From: Hathewaya histolytica
Lineage (GTDB): Bacteria > Bacillota > Clostridia > Clostridiales > Clostridiaceae
NCBI RefSeq assembly: GCF_901482605.1
Contig: NZ_LR590481.1
Location: forward strand, 186,001-250,000
Direction: 5' to 3'
Length of the DNA stretch: 64,000 bases
Both the position numbers and the translations under genes were made by a program. Of the stretch, positions 27,201 to 35,903 are shown one piece after another. Positions within the stretch are counted from its first letter, which is position 1. Each line of letters opens with the position of its first letter. The notes under the pieces were generated by a model that was not told the DNA's origin, made no database searches, and was given only the letters and a program-made list of their open reading frames with translations.

Positions 27201-27841
27201 TTTAAAAATCCTCCTTTATTATAAACTAACAATATTCGACTTTAAATTAATAAACAATCGTATTTATGACATATATAGTCAATAAAATCACATTTAGAGA
27301 TTGAATTTGAAGTTACAAAATAAACTTAAAATTCCATCTATAGTTAATATACTACCAAATAATGCAAATGTCAATGCTTAATTTTAAATATTTTAAATTT
27401 TCTCTTTGTGTCAAAAGCTTTATATATCAATACTTATTAGGCTTTAAATAATTTTTAAATGAAAAAAATTATACAAAAAAGTCCCATTCTAAAATACAAA
27501 TATTAAAAGGCTCAAAAAGGAAGTATGTGTCGAAAAGCTTGTACACGTGAGATTAAAATATTTATATATAAGTAATAAAATTGTAAATAATATGTTGAAA
27601 TTTTAACTATAATATGAAGTTAGATATAAAAAATAATATATAAAAGATTTTAAGTATCTTATACCTTTCTAATGTGTTATTAATTATTACCTTATTTATA
27701 AATATTATTCAAAGTCTGTATATATACATAATAATTTTTAAAATCTTTTAATAAGTATTTTTATAAAAAAAATCCATGGTGTTATAGAAAAATACATGAT
27801 ATAGTATCTTTGTAAATAAAATAAGTAGGAGGTTTTTTATT
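27201..27841. other. 641-bp region between abrB and the transaldolase gene
   Basis: Divergent control region. On the minus strand, TTGTTT-17-TATTGT upstream of abrB is a possible promoter, with AGTCGAA (27241-27235; 6 of 7 to the Spo0A box) in its spacer. A perfect TGTCGAA Spo0A-box-like heptamer lies at 27528-27534 on the plus strand. A perfect 13-bp inverted repeat, TAAAAGATTTTAA (27641-27653) / TTAAAATCTTTTA (27738-27750), lies upstream of the transaldolase gene and could fold a leader or flank a site. No gene found. Confidence 0.5.
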
Positions 27842-28486
27842 ATGAAAATTTTTATCGATACTGCTAACGTTGAAGATATAAAGAAGGCGGCAGAATTTGG
27901 GATACTTGATGGCGTAACAACTAATCCATCATTAATAGCTAAAGAAGGAAGAGATTTAAAGGAAGTTATCGAAGAAATCTGTTCTATAGTAGATGGCCCA
28001 ATAAGTGCTGAAGTTATAAGTTTAGAGGCTGATAAAATGGTTGAAGAAGGGATAGAACTTTCTAAGTTACATAAAAATATAGTAATAAAAATCCCAATGT
28101 GTGAAGAAGGATTAAAAGCTGTTTCTAGACTTTCAAAAGAAGGTATAAAAACTAATGTTACTTTAATATTCTCGGCTCAGCAAGCATTACTTGCAGCCAA
28201 AGCTGGAGCAACTTTTGTAAGTCCATTTGTTGGTAGATTAGATGACATTGGAAATGGTGGAATGCAAATAATAAGTGATATAGCGGACATTTTTGATATG
28301 TATGGAATTACAACAGAAATAATATCAGCTAGCATAAGAACTCCAATGCATGTTTTAGAGGCGGCTAAAGTAGGTTCACATATTTCTACAATACCTTATA
28401 AAGTAATAATGCAAATGGTAAAACATCCATTAACTGATATTGGTATAGAAAAGTTTTTAGCTGATTATAATAGTTCAGTAAAGTAA
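27842..28486 (+). CDS. Transaldolase / fructose-6-phosphate aldolase (small TalC/FSA type)
   Basis: 214 residues, the normal length of the small transaldolase family. Motifs: [13 protein letters not shown] at the N-terminus, [14 protein letters not shown] (23-36), Schiff-base lysine K83 in [33 protein letters not shown] and the SPFVGRLDD loop. It transfers a dihydroxyacetone unit between sugar phosphates in the non-oxidative pentose phosphate pathway, or acts as an aldolase; the two activities cannot be told apart by eye. GTAGGAGG lies 8-9 bases before ATG. A single-gene unit after a long upstream region. Confidence 0.92.
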   Translation: MKIFIDTANVEDIKKAAEFGILDGVTTNPSLIAKEGRDLKEVIEEICSIVDGPISAEVISLEADKMVEEGIELSKLHKNIVIKIPMCEEGLKAVSRLSKEGIKTNVTLIFSAQQALLAAKAGATFVSPFVGRLDDIGNGGMQIISDIADIFDMYGITTEIISASIRTPMHVLEAAKVGSHISTIPYKVIMQMVKHPLTDIGIEKFLADYNSSVK

Positions 28487-28547
28487 CAATTGATGTTTTT
28501 TTGTCTAACATCTTTCATAGCTATTACAAAAAATGACAATAAAATCA

Positions 28548-28689
28548 ACACATTATCCACAGCGTGATTGTGGATAATGTGTATAACTACATATTTATGA
28601 GAACTTTATACTTAATATACCTTAATAGATATAAATATATTATAACTTGTCCACATATTTTACAAAGTTATCCACAAAAATGTGCATAA
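28548..28689. promoter_or_regulatory. DnaA-box cluster A
   Basis: Five DnaA-box-type 9-mers: TTATCCACA (28553-28561), TGTGGATAA (28569-28577), TTGTCCACA (28647-28655), TTATCCACA (28668-28676) and TGTGCATAA (28681-28689, one change). The first two form a 14-bp palindrome (28548-28582) with a 7-base spacer. The rest of the 528-bp gap (28487-29014) is A+T-rich with no gene, and no dnaA is near. Confidence 0.8.
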
Positions 28690-29023
28690 CTTTATTTTAC
28701 ATAGTGCTTATCATAATAAAACTTCAAATATGAAAGATATTATAAATAAAATATCATTTATAAAAATATAAAGTAATTTGTTACATAATGATGAATTAAA
28801 TAATATGATGATTAATTACGTAATTACTATATAATTTAATATACTGTAAATTTTATATTTATTAACTTGTAATACGGTTATATATACCTTATAATTTAAT
28901 TATAGTATATATTATAGAGGTTGTTTAAATAATATATATTAAAGATATACGCACTGAAGAGTAGCACTGTATTAACACTAATGATAGTAAATATAAGTTT
29001 AATGAAGTAGGAAGGTGAAGGGT

Positions 29024-29620
29024 GTGGAAAAGGGTGAATTTTCTATAGAGAAAATAAATGATATAGCTAAGGAAATGTCTGACAGTAGTATTATTGATTA
29101 TGAAGCATTACCACAATATGATTTGTTTTTATCTCAAGTAATTGATTTCCTAAATGATCATTTTGACAAAGAAAAGTATACTAATAATATAGTACAAAAC
29201 TATATAAAGAGCGAAGTTATATCTAAACCTGAGGATGGTAAAAAACGAGGATATACAAAATTACATTTAGCTCAACTTGCATTACTAAGTTATATGAGGC
29301 CAGTACTTACTACGGAAGAGATAAAGAAAGTGTTTAGGCTTGCTTTTAATGAAATAAATGATAGAAGTGATGATATTATCAGTTGGGAAAAAGCCTATGC
29401 AAGCTTTTGTGATATACAAAAAGAGTGCTTTAATTATTTTTTATCAACTGACTACTTTGATGAAGAGAAAATTAACAGTATTATAAAAGAATTTAATTTA
29501 GAAACTAAGGATCAAGACAGAATTAAAATTTTCTTAGTTGTAATGACTTTAATTGCTCAATCTAGTGTTATTAAAAAATTAGCTCAAAAGATTATAGATG
29601 ATTATGAAGAAAGCTTTTAG
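29024..29620 (+). CDS. DUF1836 protein (MerR-like DNA-binding fold predicted)
   Basis: 198 residues from the GTG at 29024, which has GGAAGGTG about 8 bases upstream; a GTG at 29015 is possible but has the site too close. The pattern LPQYDLFLSQVIDFLND, then IVQNYIKSEVISKPEDGKKRGYTKLHLAQLALLSYMRPVLTTEEI matches DUF1836, whose first half resembles a MerR-type helix-turn-helix. A regulatory role is likely but the target is not known. It starts 326 bases after DnaA-box cluster A. Followed after 89 bases by the YvrJ gene. Confidence 0.78.
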   Translation: MEKGEFSIEKINDIAKEMSDSSIIDYEALPQYDLFLSQVIDFLNDHFDKEKYTNNIVQNYIKSEVISKPEDGKKRGYTKLHLAQLALLSYMRPVLTTEEIKKVFRLAFNEINDRSDDIISWEKAYASFCDIQKECFNYFLSTDYFDEEKINSIIKEFNLETKDQDRIKIFLVVMTLIAQSSVIKKLAQKIIDDYEESF

Positions 29621-29709
29621 TTAGGGTGATATCTTTCCTTTTGTCCTTTAATTTTAGAATTGTACTATATAGTAATAGATTCTAATTTAAAGCTTGGAGG
29701 GATATTTTT

Positions 29710-29865
29710 ATGGAGAAGATAGTAGCCTTAATTGGAAATCTAGGCTTTCCAATTGCTGTATCCATATATCTGTTAACTAGAATAGAAGCAAAACTTGAGA
29801 AACTAACAGAAAGTATAAATGCATTATCAAATTCTATAGTTAGTTTCGTAGAACAAACCAAATAA
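29710..29865 (+). CDS. YvrJ-family small membrane protein
   Basis: 51 residues, ATG with GGAGGG 8 bases upstream. The sequence begins MEKIVALIGNLGFPIAVSIY followed by LLTRIEAKLEKLTESINAL, the complete YvrJ family pattern: one membrane helix, then a short amphipathic helix. Function unknown. YvrJ genes often lie next to DUF1659 and DUF2922 genes; here that pair is 8 kb away at 37996-38466. A minus-strand frame over this gene is a shadow. Confidence 0.85.
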   Translation: MEKIVALIGNLGFPIAVSIYLLTRIEAKLEKLTESINALSNSIVSFVEQTK

Positions 29866-29871
29866 TATATA

Positions 29872-29930
29872 ACATATGCTCTAATAGTATATAGGAATAA
29901 AAAAATACTATTTAGCATATGTTTTTTTAT
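29872..29930 (+). terminator. Rho-independent terminator
   Basis: ACATATGCT...AGCATATGT with an inner AATAGTAT/ATACTATT stem, then TTTTTTTATTG. Ends the YvrJ gene. A run of alternating A and T tracts follows at 29952-29979. Confidence 0.9.
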
Positions 29931-30099
29931 TGTAATGCTTTGGAAGAGGATAAAAAAATTTTTTAAAAAATTTTTTTTTATAAATATGCATTATTGATAC
30001 TAAATTATAACATAATAGATATTGATAGAATCCAATTTATAAATATAGTATTTTTTTGTTCAAAATATTTATACAAGTACAAGGAAATAATATGCAAAT

Positions 30100-30167
30100 T
30101 ACTGACTTTGTAGGACTGTTGACAATCTTTTTATTAGGGTTTACTATGAAGTCAAGCAAAGTCAGTA
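30100..30167 (+). promoter_or_regulatory. arc promoter framed by an 11-bp inverted repeat
   Basis: Promoter TTGACA (30119-30124), 17-base spacer, TACTAT (30142-30147). It lies between TACTGACTTTG (30100-30110) and its perfect inverse CAAAGTCAGTA (30157-30167), centred about 57 bp apart. The arms lie at about -54 and +4 to +14. They may be two half operators bridged by one regulator. The site does not look like a standard ArgR box. Confidence 0.6.
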
Positions 30168-30189
30168 GCAATTTTAAGGAGGTATACGA

Positions 30190-31134
30190 ATGAAAATAGT
30201 GTTAGCTTTAGGCGGAAATGCTCTTCAAGCAGATCCTAAAGACAAAAGTGCTGAAGCACAATTAAAAACTTGTCAGGAAACAGCTAAATCTGTAGTTGAT
30301 TTAATACAAGAAGGTCATACGGTTACCATAGTACATGGAAACGGACCACAAGTCGGACAAATAGTAGCTTCTTTAGAGGCAGCTCACAAACAAGATAACT
30401 CAAATGTTTTATTTCCATTTGATGTTTGTGGAGCATTTTCACAAGGTTACATTGGATACCATCTTCAAAATGCAATATCTACAGAACTTACTAAAAGAAA
30501 TATAGTAAAGAATGTTGGAACTGTGGTAACACAGGTTGTAGTTGATAAGGATGACCAAGGATTCCAAAACCCAACAAAACCAATTGGTTCTTTCTATACA
30601 GCTGAGGAAGCTAAGAAGCTAGAAGAAGAAAAAGGTTATGTTATGAAAGAAGATGCCGGCAGAGGATATAGAAGAGTTGTTGCATCTCCAAAACCAGTTG
30701 ATGTTATTGAGAAAGATATAATCAAAAGCCTAGTTGATAATGGTTCTGTTGTAATCGCTTGCGGTGGCGGTGGAATTCCAGTTATTAAAGAAGGAAATGA
30801 AATAAAAGGTGTTGCAGCTGTTATAGATAAAGATTTTGCTGCTGAAAAGATAGCCGAAATCTTAGAAGCTGATGCATTAATAATATTAACTGCAGTAGAT
30901 AGAGTTTGTGTAAACTTTAACAAACCAGATCAAAAAGCTTTAGAGACAATGAATTTAGAAGAAGTTGATAAATATATTGCAGAAGAACAATTTGCTCCAG
31001 GAAGTATGCTACCAAAAGTTGAGGCATGTAAAAAGTTTGTTCAACATGACAATACTAAGGTTGCTATTATAGCATCACTTGAAAGAGCTAGAGAAGCGAT
31101 AAAAGGTGAATCTGGAACAAAAGTTATTGGTTAA
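30190..31134 (+). CDS. arcC: Carbamate kinase
   Basis: 314 residues, the normal length. Motifs: VLALGGNALQ at the N-terminus, VHGNGPQVGQ, CGGGGIPV and a C-terminal GSMLPKVEACKKFV. It converts carbamoyl phosphate and ADP to ATP, CO2 and ammonia, the energy-yielding last step of the arginine deiminase pathway. AAGGAGG 7 bases before ATG. First of arcC-arcA-argF; in many bacteria arcC is last, so the order here is less usual. Gap of 113 bases to arcA without a terminator. Confidence 0.96.
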   Translation: MKIVLALGGNALQADPKDKSAEAQLKTCQETAKSVVDLIQEGHTVTIVHGNGPQVGQIVASLEAAHKQDNSNVLFPFDVCGAFSQGYIGYHLQNAISTELTKRNIVKNVGTVVTQVVVDKDDQGFQNPTKPIGSFYTAEEAKKLEEEKGYVMKEDAGRGYRRVVASPKPVDVIEKDIIKSLVDNGSVVIACGGGGIPVIKEGNEIKGVAAVIDKDFAAEKIAEILEADALIILTAVDRVCVNFNKPDQKALETMNLEEVDKYIAEEQFAPGSMLPKVEACKKFVQHDNTKVAIIASLERAREAIKGESGTKVIG

Positions 31135-31247
31135 TTAAAAGATATCAATTAAATATTATTTAATATAAGATATAAATGTTTAAAAAAAATATAAAATATA
31201 AGACAAAGGGATAATGTTTTTAATTCCCTAGTGAAAGGGGCATTAGT

Positions 31248-32456
31248 ATGAGTAAAAAAGGAATTCACGTTTATTCCGAAATAGGAAAACTTAAAACTGT
31301 TATGCTTCACAGACCAGGTGCTGAAATAGAAAATCTTATACCTGAGTATTTAGAAAGATTATTATTTGATGATATTCCATTCTTAAAAGTTGCAAGAGAA
31401 GAGCATGATAATTTTGCAAGAGTGTTACAAGACAATGGCGTTGAAGTATTATATCTTGAAAAATTAGCAGCAGAAGCTTTGATGGAAGAGCAAGTCAAAG
31501 ATCAATTTTTAAACGAAGTAATTTCAGAATGTAACATAGGTCAAAAAGATGTTGAAGCTGAAATTAAAAAATTCTTACTATCTATGCCAGAAAAAGCAAT
31601 GGTTGATAAAATCATGGCTGGTATTAGAAAGAAAGAGATTGGTATTAAGGAAACTTATGAAGATTATCCATTCATAATGGACCCATTACCAAACTTATAC
31701 TTCACAAGAGACCCATTTGCTTGTATGGGAAGTGGTGTATCACTAAACACAATGAGAACAGAAACTAGAAATAGAGAAACTATTTTCGGAAAATATATAT
31801 TTAAGTATCACCCAGATTACAGAGATTCTGGTATCAAATTATGGTACGATAGAGGAGCAAATTTTGCAATAGAGGGTGGAGACGAATTAGTGCTTAGCAA
31901 AGATGTCTTAGCTATAGGTGCTAGTGAAAGAACTGATGCAGAGGCAGTTAAAACTTTAGCTAAGAATATATTCGAAGCTGGGGAATCATTTAAGACAGTA
32001 TTAATATTCCATATACCTGTAACTAGAGCATTTATGCACCTTGATACAGTATTTACAATGATCGACTACGATAAATTCACTGTTCATCCAGGAATTGAGG
32101 GATCATTAAAAGTTACAGCATTAACTTATGATGCATCTAAAAAAGAAGTTATTGCTAAAGAAGAAGAAGGAACATTAGAACAAATATTATCAAACCACTT
32201 AAATAAAGATATTACTGTAATTAGATGTGGTGGCGGAGATAAGATTATAGCTGGAAGAGAGCAATGGAATGACGGATCAAATACATTAGCAATAGCTCCA
32301 GGTACAGTTGTAACATATGAAAGAAACTATATAACTAACGAATTACTAGATCAATATAACGTTAAGGTTCTTCCTATAGCTTCAGCTGAGCTTTCAAGAG
32401 GAAGAGGAGGCCCAAGATGTATGTCAATGCCTTTCGTAAGAGAAGACATTGAGTAA
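31248..32456 (+). CDS. arcA: Arginine deiminase
   Basis: 402 residues, the usual length. The family start [20 protein letters not shown], the FTRDPFA segment, the GGDE motif and the catalytic cysteine C391 in GGPRCMSMP are all present. It hydrolyses arginine to citrulline and ammonia. GAAAGGGG precedes ATG. Middle gene of the arginine deiminase set; followed by a 154-bp gap with a strong hairpin before argF. Confidence 0.97.
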   Translation: MSKKGIHVYSEIGKLKTVMLHRPGAEIENLIPEYLERLLFDDIPFLKVAREEHDNFARVLQDNGVEVLYLEKLAAEALMEEQVKDQFLNEVISECNIGQKDVEAEIKKFLLSMPEKAMVDKIMAGIRKKEIGIKETYEDYPFIMDPLPNLYFTRDPFACMGSGVSLNTMRTETRNRETIFGKYIFKYHPDYRDSGIKLWYDRGANFAIEGGDELVLSKDVLAIGASERTDAEAVKTLAKNIFEAGESFKTVLIFHIPVTRAFMHLDTVFTMIDYDKFTVHPGIEGSLKVTALTYDASKKEVIAKEEEGTLEQILSNHLNKDITVIRCGGGDKIIAGREQWNDGSNTLAIAPGTVVTYERNYITNELLDQYNVKVLPIASAELSRGRGGPRCMSMPFVREDIE

Positions 32457-32533
32457 TAGTAAATTACTGAATTTATTAATAAAATATTGAAAATTCATAT
32501 ATAGTATATTAATATCAAAGTATGATAATACTT

Positions 32534-32567
32534 ACTATCAGGAGTTTTATAGTAAGCTCCTGATAGT
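32534..32567 (+). other. Stable hairpin between arcA and argF
   Basis: Perfect 11-bp arms ACTATCAGGAG / CTCCTGATAGT with a 12-base loop, 78 bases after arcA. It has only a weak T run (TTCTAAATG), so it may be a partial terminator, a processing site or an mRNA stabiliser that sets argF expression apart from arcA. Confidence 0.6.
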
Positions 32568-32610
32568 TTCTAAATGAAAATATAGGCCAAATTATGGAAG
32601 GGGTAATATT

Positions 32611-33609
32611 ATGTTTAACTTAAGAAACAGACATTTCTTAACTTTAATGGATTTCTCACCAAAGGAAATAAACTACTTCTTAGATCTAGCTAGAGATCTT
32701 AAAAGAGCTAAATATGCAGGAACAGAACAACAAAAATTAAAAGGAAAAAATATTGCTTTAATATTTGAAAAAACTTCAACAAGAACAAGATGTGCTTTCG
32801 AAGTTGCAGCTCATGACCAAGGAGCTCATGTTACATATCTTGGACCAACAGGATCTCAAATTGGAAAGAAAGAATCAATGGCTGATACAGCTAGAGTTTT
32901 AGGAAGAATGTTTGATGGAATAGAATACAGAGGTTTCGCTCAAGAAACAGTTGAAGAATTAGCTGAATATGCTGGAGTACCAGTATGGAATGGTTTAACA
33001 GATGCTGACCATCCAACTCAAATCTTAGCTGATTTCTTAACAGTAAAAGAACATTTTGACAAACCACTAAGCAAAGTTATATTTGTTTATGCTGGAGATG
33101 GAAGAAACAATATGGCTAATGCTTTAATGATTGGTGCAGCTAAAATGGGAATGGATTTCAGAATCGTAGCTCCAAAAGAGTTATTCCCAGAAGAAGAATT
33201 AGTAGCTAAATGTCAAGAAGTTGCTAAATCAACTGGTGCTAAAATCACTATTACTGATAATGTTAAAGCTGGAGTTAAAGATGCTGACGTTATCTACACA
33301 GACGTTTGGGTATCAATGGGTGAACCAGACGAAGTATGGGAACAAAGAATTAATCTTTTAAAACCATACCAAGTTAATAAAGAAATGATGGATGCTACAG
33401 GAAATCCTAAGGTTAAATTCATGCATTGCTTACCAGCATACCATGACTTAAAAACAGCAGTTGGTAAAGAAATCAACGAAAAATTCGGCTTAAATGGTAT
33501 GGAAGTTACTGATGAAGTATTCGAAAGTGAAGCTTCAATAGCATTTGATGAAGCAGAAAATAGAATGCATACAATCAAAGCAGTTATGGTTGCTACATTA
33601 GGAGAATAA
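32611..33609 (+). CDS. argF: Ornithine carbamoyltransferase (catabolic setting)
   Basis: 332 residues. Carbamoyl-phosphate motif STRTR (56-60), HPTQILAD (about 134-141), and the ornithine-binding FMHCLPA near residue 270. In this operon it would work in the catabolic direction, phosphorolysing citrulline to ornithine and carbamoyl phosphate for ArcC; the sequence alone does not separate ArcB from ArgF. GAAGGGG precedes ATG. Codon use is unusually uniform with many TTC/CCA/GGA codons, in line with high expression. Ends at a strong terminator. Confidence 0.95.
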   Translation: MFNLRNRHFLTLMDFSPKEINYFLDLARDLKRAKYAGTEQQKLKGKNIALIFEKTSTRTRCAFEVAAHDQGAHVTYLGPTGSQIGKKESMADTARVLGRMFDGIEYRGFAQETVEELAEYAGVPVWNGLTDADHPTQILADFLTVKEHFDKPLSKVIFVYAGDGRNNMANALMIGAAKMGMDFRIVAPKELFPEEELVAKCQEVAKSTGAKITITDNVKAGVKDADVIYTDVWVSMGEPDEVWEQRINLLKPYQVNKEMMDATGNPKVKFMHCLPAYHDLKTAVGKEINEKFGLNGMEVTDEVFESEASIAFDEAENRMHTIKAVMVATLGE

Positions 33610-33623
33610 TTAACATAATATAT

Positions 33624-33660
33624 AAGGACTATCTTTCAAAAAGATAGTCCTTTGTTTTTT
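33624..33660 (+). terminator. Terminator of the arc operon
   Basis: Perfect 13-bp stem AAGGACTATCTTT / AAAGATAGTCCTT with a CAA loop, then TGTTTTTT. Confidence 0.93.
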
Positions 33661-33687
33661 ATATTAAATTATATCTTTTAGTAGTAT

Positions 33688-34881
33688 TTATACATTAAGG
33701 TTTTTATTTGATAAATTTACTTCATTAGCCTTAATTAAAGCTATTTTGGTAAGTAGGGGACCAATTAATTCATAAACTACAGTAGCTGCAAGGATTATTG
33801 TTCTTATCTCTGAACCAAGAGGAGATGGAAGTATTTGTTCTCCTATAAGAGCAAGTCCAATGGCAACACCTGCTTGAGGTATTAAAGTCATACCTAAGAA
33901 TTTTTGTACAGTTTTAGGCGCATTCGTAATCTTTGCACCTATAGATGCTCCAAAAACCTTTCCTAAAGCTCTAATTAGTATATATGCTATTCCTAATACT
34001 CCAACCTTTTCTAAAATAGATATATTTAATTCAACACCTGCTATAGTAAAAAATGCTACAAATATAGGTGGTGTGAATTTATCTACCACAGAAAAAGTTC
34101 TAGTTGTATTGGGAGCAATATTTACAATAGTGGCTCCAATACCCATACAGCATAAAAGAGATGAAAGATTAAATTTATTGCAAATGCCTATAGCAAGAAA
34201 TATAACTCCTACAGAGAGGGTTAGTAACTTTTCCTCGCTTTTTAATCTTTTACATAAGAAAGAAAATATTATTCCAAGTAAAAAACCTACAAATAGAGAA
34301 ATTAGTATCTCAAATATTGGTTTAATAAAGGCCATAATCATGGAAGTACTTGAATTGGTTAATAGTGTTGTTGCAATAGTAGAAGATATACCAAATATCA
34401 TAATGCATACAGCATCATCCATAGCAACCACGGGAAGTAGTGTATCTACAAGAGGTCCTTTAGCCTTATATTGCCTTACTACCATTAATGTAGCTGCAGG
34501 GGCAGTAGCTGCTGCTATAGCACCAAGTACTATACTAAAAGGTACTGTTTGCTTGAATATAAAAATCATAGCTAAGTCTACAAAGAGAGTAGCACAAGAA
34601 GCTTCTAATATGGTAATTAATATAACCCCTTTACCAATCTTTTTTATATGACTAAAGTCAAATTCACTTCCGATGGTATAAGCTATAAAACCTAAAGCAG
34701 CTTCAGAGATTATACCAAGGGAAGAAGATACATTAGATGGGATAATACCCAAAATGCTTGGGCCAATTAAAACTCCCCCAATTAAATACCCAGTAACTTC
34801 AGGAAGTTTTATATAGGAAACAAGCTTTCCCATCAACATCCCACAAAGTAAAATAACACTGACATAAAATAAAATATTCAC
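33688..34881 (-). CDS. CPA2-type cation/proton antiporter
   Basis: 397 residues with about 12 membrane segments and no C-terminal soluble TrkA domain. Typical sequences: LPEVTGYLIGGVLIGPSILG near the start, AAATAPAATLMVVRQY and MDDAVCIM in the middle (the DD region of the antiporter core), and IPQAGVAIGLALI near the end. It probably exchanges Na+ or K+ for H+. GTG start after AGAGGTAATAG. Third of a three-gene minus-strand operon after a lipoprotein and a PII-like protein (23-base gap), so the PII-like protein probably controls it. Confidence 0.88.
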   Translation of the reverse strand: MNILFYVSVILLCGMLMGKLVSYIKLPEVTGYLIGGVLIGPSILGIIPSNVSSSLGIISEAALGFIAYTIGSEFDFSHIKKIGKGVILITILEASCATLFVDLAMIFIFKQTVPFSIVLGAIAAATAPAATLMVVRQYKAKGPLVDTLLPVVAMDDAVCIMIFGISSTIATTLLTNSSTSMIMAFIKPIFEILISLFVGFLLGIIFSFLCKRLKSEEKLLTLSVGVIFLAIGICNKFNLSSLLCCMGIGATIVNIAPNTTRTFSVVDKFTPPIFVAFFTIAGVELNISILEKVGVLGIAYILIRALGKVFGASIGAKITNAPKTVQKFLGMTLIPQAGVAIGLALIGEQILPSPLGSEIRTIILAATVVYELIGPLLTKIALIKANEVNLSNKNLNV

Positions 34882-34904
34882 CCTATTACCTCTTTCTATT
34901 AAGT

Positions 34905-35246
34905 TTATTTCTTTATCCCTTCAACAAAATTTACTGGAAGAGAAAAAAGAATGCCTGTATTAGGCTTGGACAAATCACCAGCAACTTTTTTAATAGCTTC
35001 TATAGCAATTTGAACTTCATCATCCTTTAGGACAGTAAAAATAGTTTTATTAAATGGTCTACTACCATTTAACAGCATTTTTAATGAACCAAATATGGGT
35101 ATTTCACTATGATCTGATTCGCATAATACTGTAGCCATTCCAGTACTATCAATTACTGTTGCACCCCTTATACCTGATTTGGTAAGTTCTGATATGATAT
35201 CATCTAGCAAATCAATTTTGTTCAATACAAATACTAACATTTGCAT
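34905..35246 (-). CDS. PII-like (nitrogen regulatory P-II fold) protein
   Basis: 113 residues with the ferredoxin-like start MLVFVLNKIDLLDDIISEL, a GATVIDSTGM segment, IFTVLKDDEVQIAIEAIKKVAGDL and the C-terminal GILFSLPVNFVEG, closely following the PII layout in which the last beta strand reads as 'G-x-x-F-x-x-P-V'. The T-loop Tyr of GlnB is not apparent. PII-like proteins often bind nucleotides and regulate a linked transporter. GGAGG precedes ATG. It sits 13 bases after the lipoprotein gene and 23 bases before the antiporter gene. Confidence 0.72.
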   Translation of the reverse strand: MQMLVFVLNKIDLLDDIISELTKSGIRGATVIDSTGMATVLCESDHSEIPIFGSLKMLLNGSRPFNKTIFTVLKDDEVQIAIEAIKKVAGDLSKPNTGILFSLPVNFVEGIKK

Positions 35247-35259
35247 TTTAACACACCTC

Positions 35260-35757
35260 CTATAATTCTAAATCTAAATTTAGTTTATATTTAGAAGCTA
35301 ATTTTTTTAGCTTCTTTTTAAACTGTTTAAGTTCTTTTGAAGATTCTTTAAAAAGTCTTTCGTTCTCTTTTAATATGGATTTATCTCTTTTTTCCATAGC
35401 CTCTCTAAATCCATTAAGGGATGAAATTTGTTTTACAGACGCATTTAAATAAAGTGTATGAAGTTCTCTTACCTCTTTACACGAAGGGTTTAATCTTTTT
35501 AAGTTTTCTAAGAAATAATTATATTTAGGTATTACTATTTTACTTAATACCACTAGGGAATTTTCATCAGATCTATAGTTTTTTCCTACTATACCAGAAT
35601 AGTCATTTAAAGCATCGTTTCTTAGTGCATTTATAGAGTTTATGCTATTAACATAATTTCTTAGATCTTCTTTTACTTTTATATGAGTATGATTACAACC
35701 ATATAGTAAAAATAAGAGGATAAGGAGACTTGATATAATATAAATTATTTTTTTCAT
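35260..35757 (-). CDS. Small lipoprotein, function unknown
   Basis: 165 residues. Lipoprotein signal with lipobox LLYGC (C21). The mature part is helical and Lys/Asn/Leu rich with no recognised domain, ending ELKQFKKKLKKLASKYKLNL. It is the first gene of the operon with the PII-like protein and the antiporter. AAGGATT precedes ATG. Possibly an extracytoplasmic sensor or partner for the antiporter, but that rests only on position. Confidence 0.7.
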   Translation of the reverse strand: MKKIIYIISSLLILLFLLYGCNHTHIKVKEDLRNYVNSINSINALRNDALNDYSGIVGKNYRSDENSLVVLSKIVIPKYNYFLENLKRLNPSCKEVRELHTLYLNASVKQISSLNGFREAMEKRDKSILKENERLFKESSKELKQFKKKLKKLASKYKLNLDLEL

Positions 35758-35849
35758 TATTTAATCCTTATAAATTAGTACCATATATTATAATAACATA
35801 GCTAAAATATATTAACCAGAAAGATATTGACTTTTATGGGTTTATATGA

Positions 35850-35893
35850 AAGTCAAAGACCTTTTCATAAATATATGAAAAGGTCTTTGACTT
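35850..35893 (-). terminator. Long perfect hairpin after the M24 peptidase gene
   Basis: 20-bp perfect stem with a 4-base loop: AAGTCAAAGACCTTTTCATA and its inverse. It lies 10 bases after the minus-strand stop at 35904. There is little T run on the minus side. Confidence 0.7.
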
Positions 35894-35903
35894 GAAAAAA
35901 TTT

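Noticed and set aside
28487-29014. Cluster A or B as the chromosomal origin oriC
   Set aside because: No dnaA, dnaN or rpmH is in the window, and oriC in Firmicutes lies next to dnaA. DnaA-regulatory or titration sites fit better.
29952-29979. Alternating A and T tracts as a repeat element or mobile-element end
   Set aside because: Simple homopolymer runs after a terminator; may bend the DNA but show no target-site duplication or linked gene.
30085-30098. ArgR box upstream of arcC
   Set aside because: The nearest match has only about 12 of 18 bases and no second box about 20 bp away.
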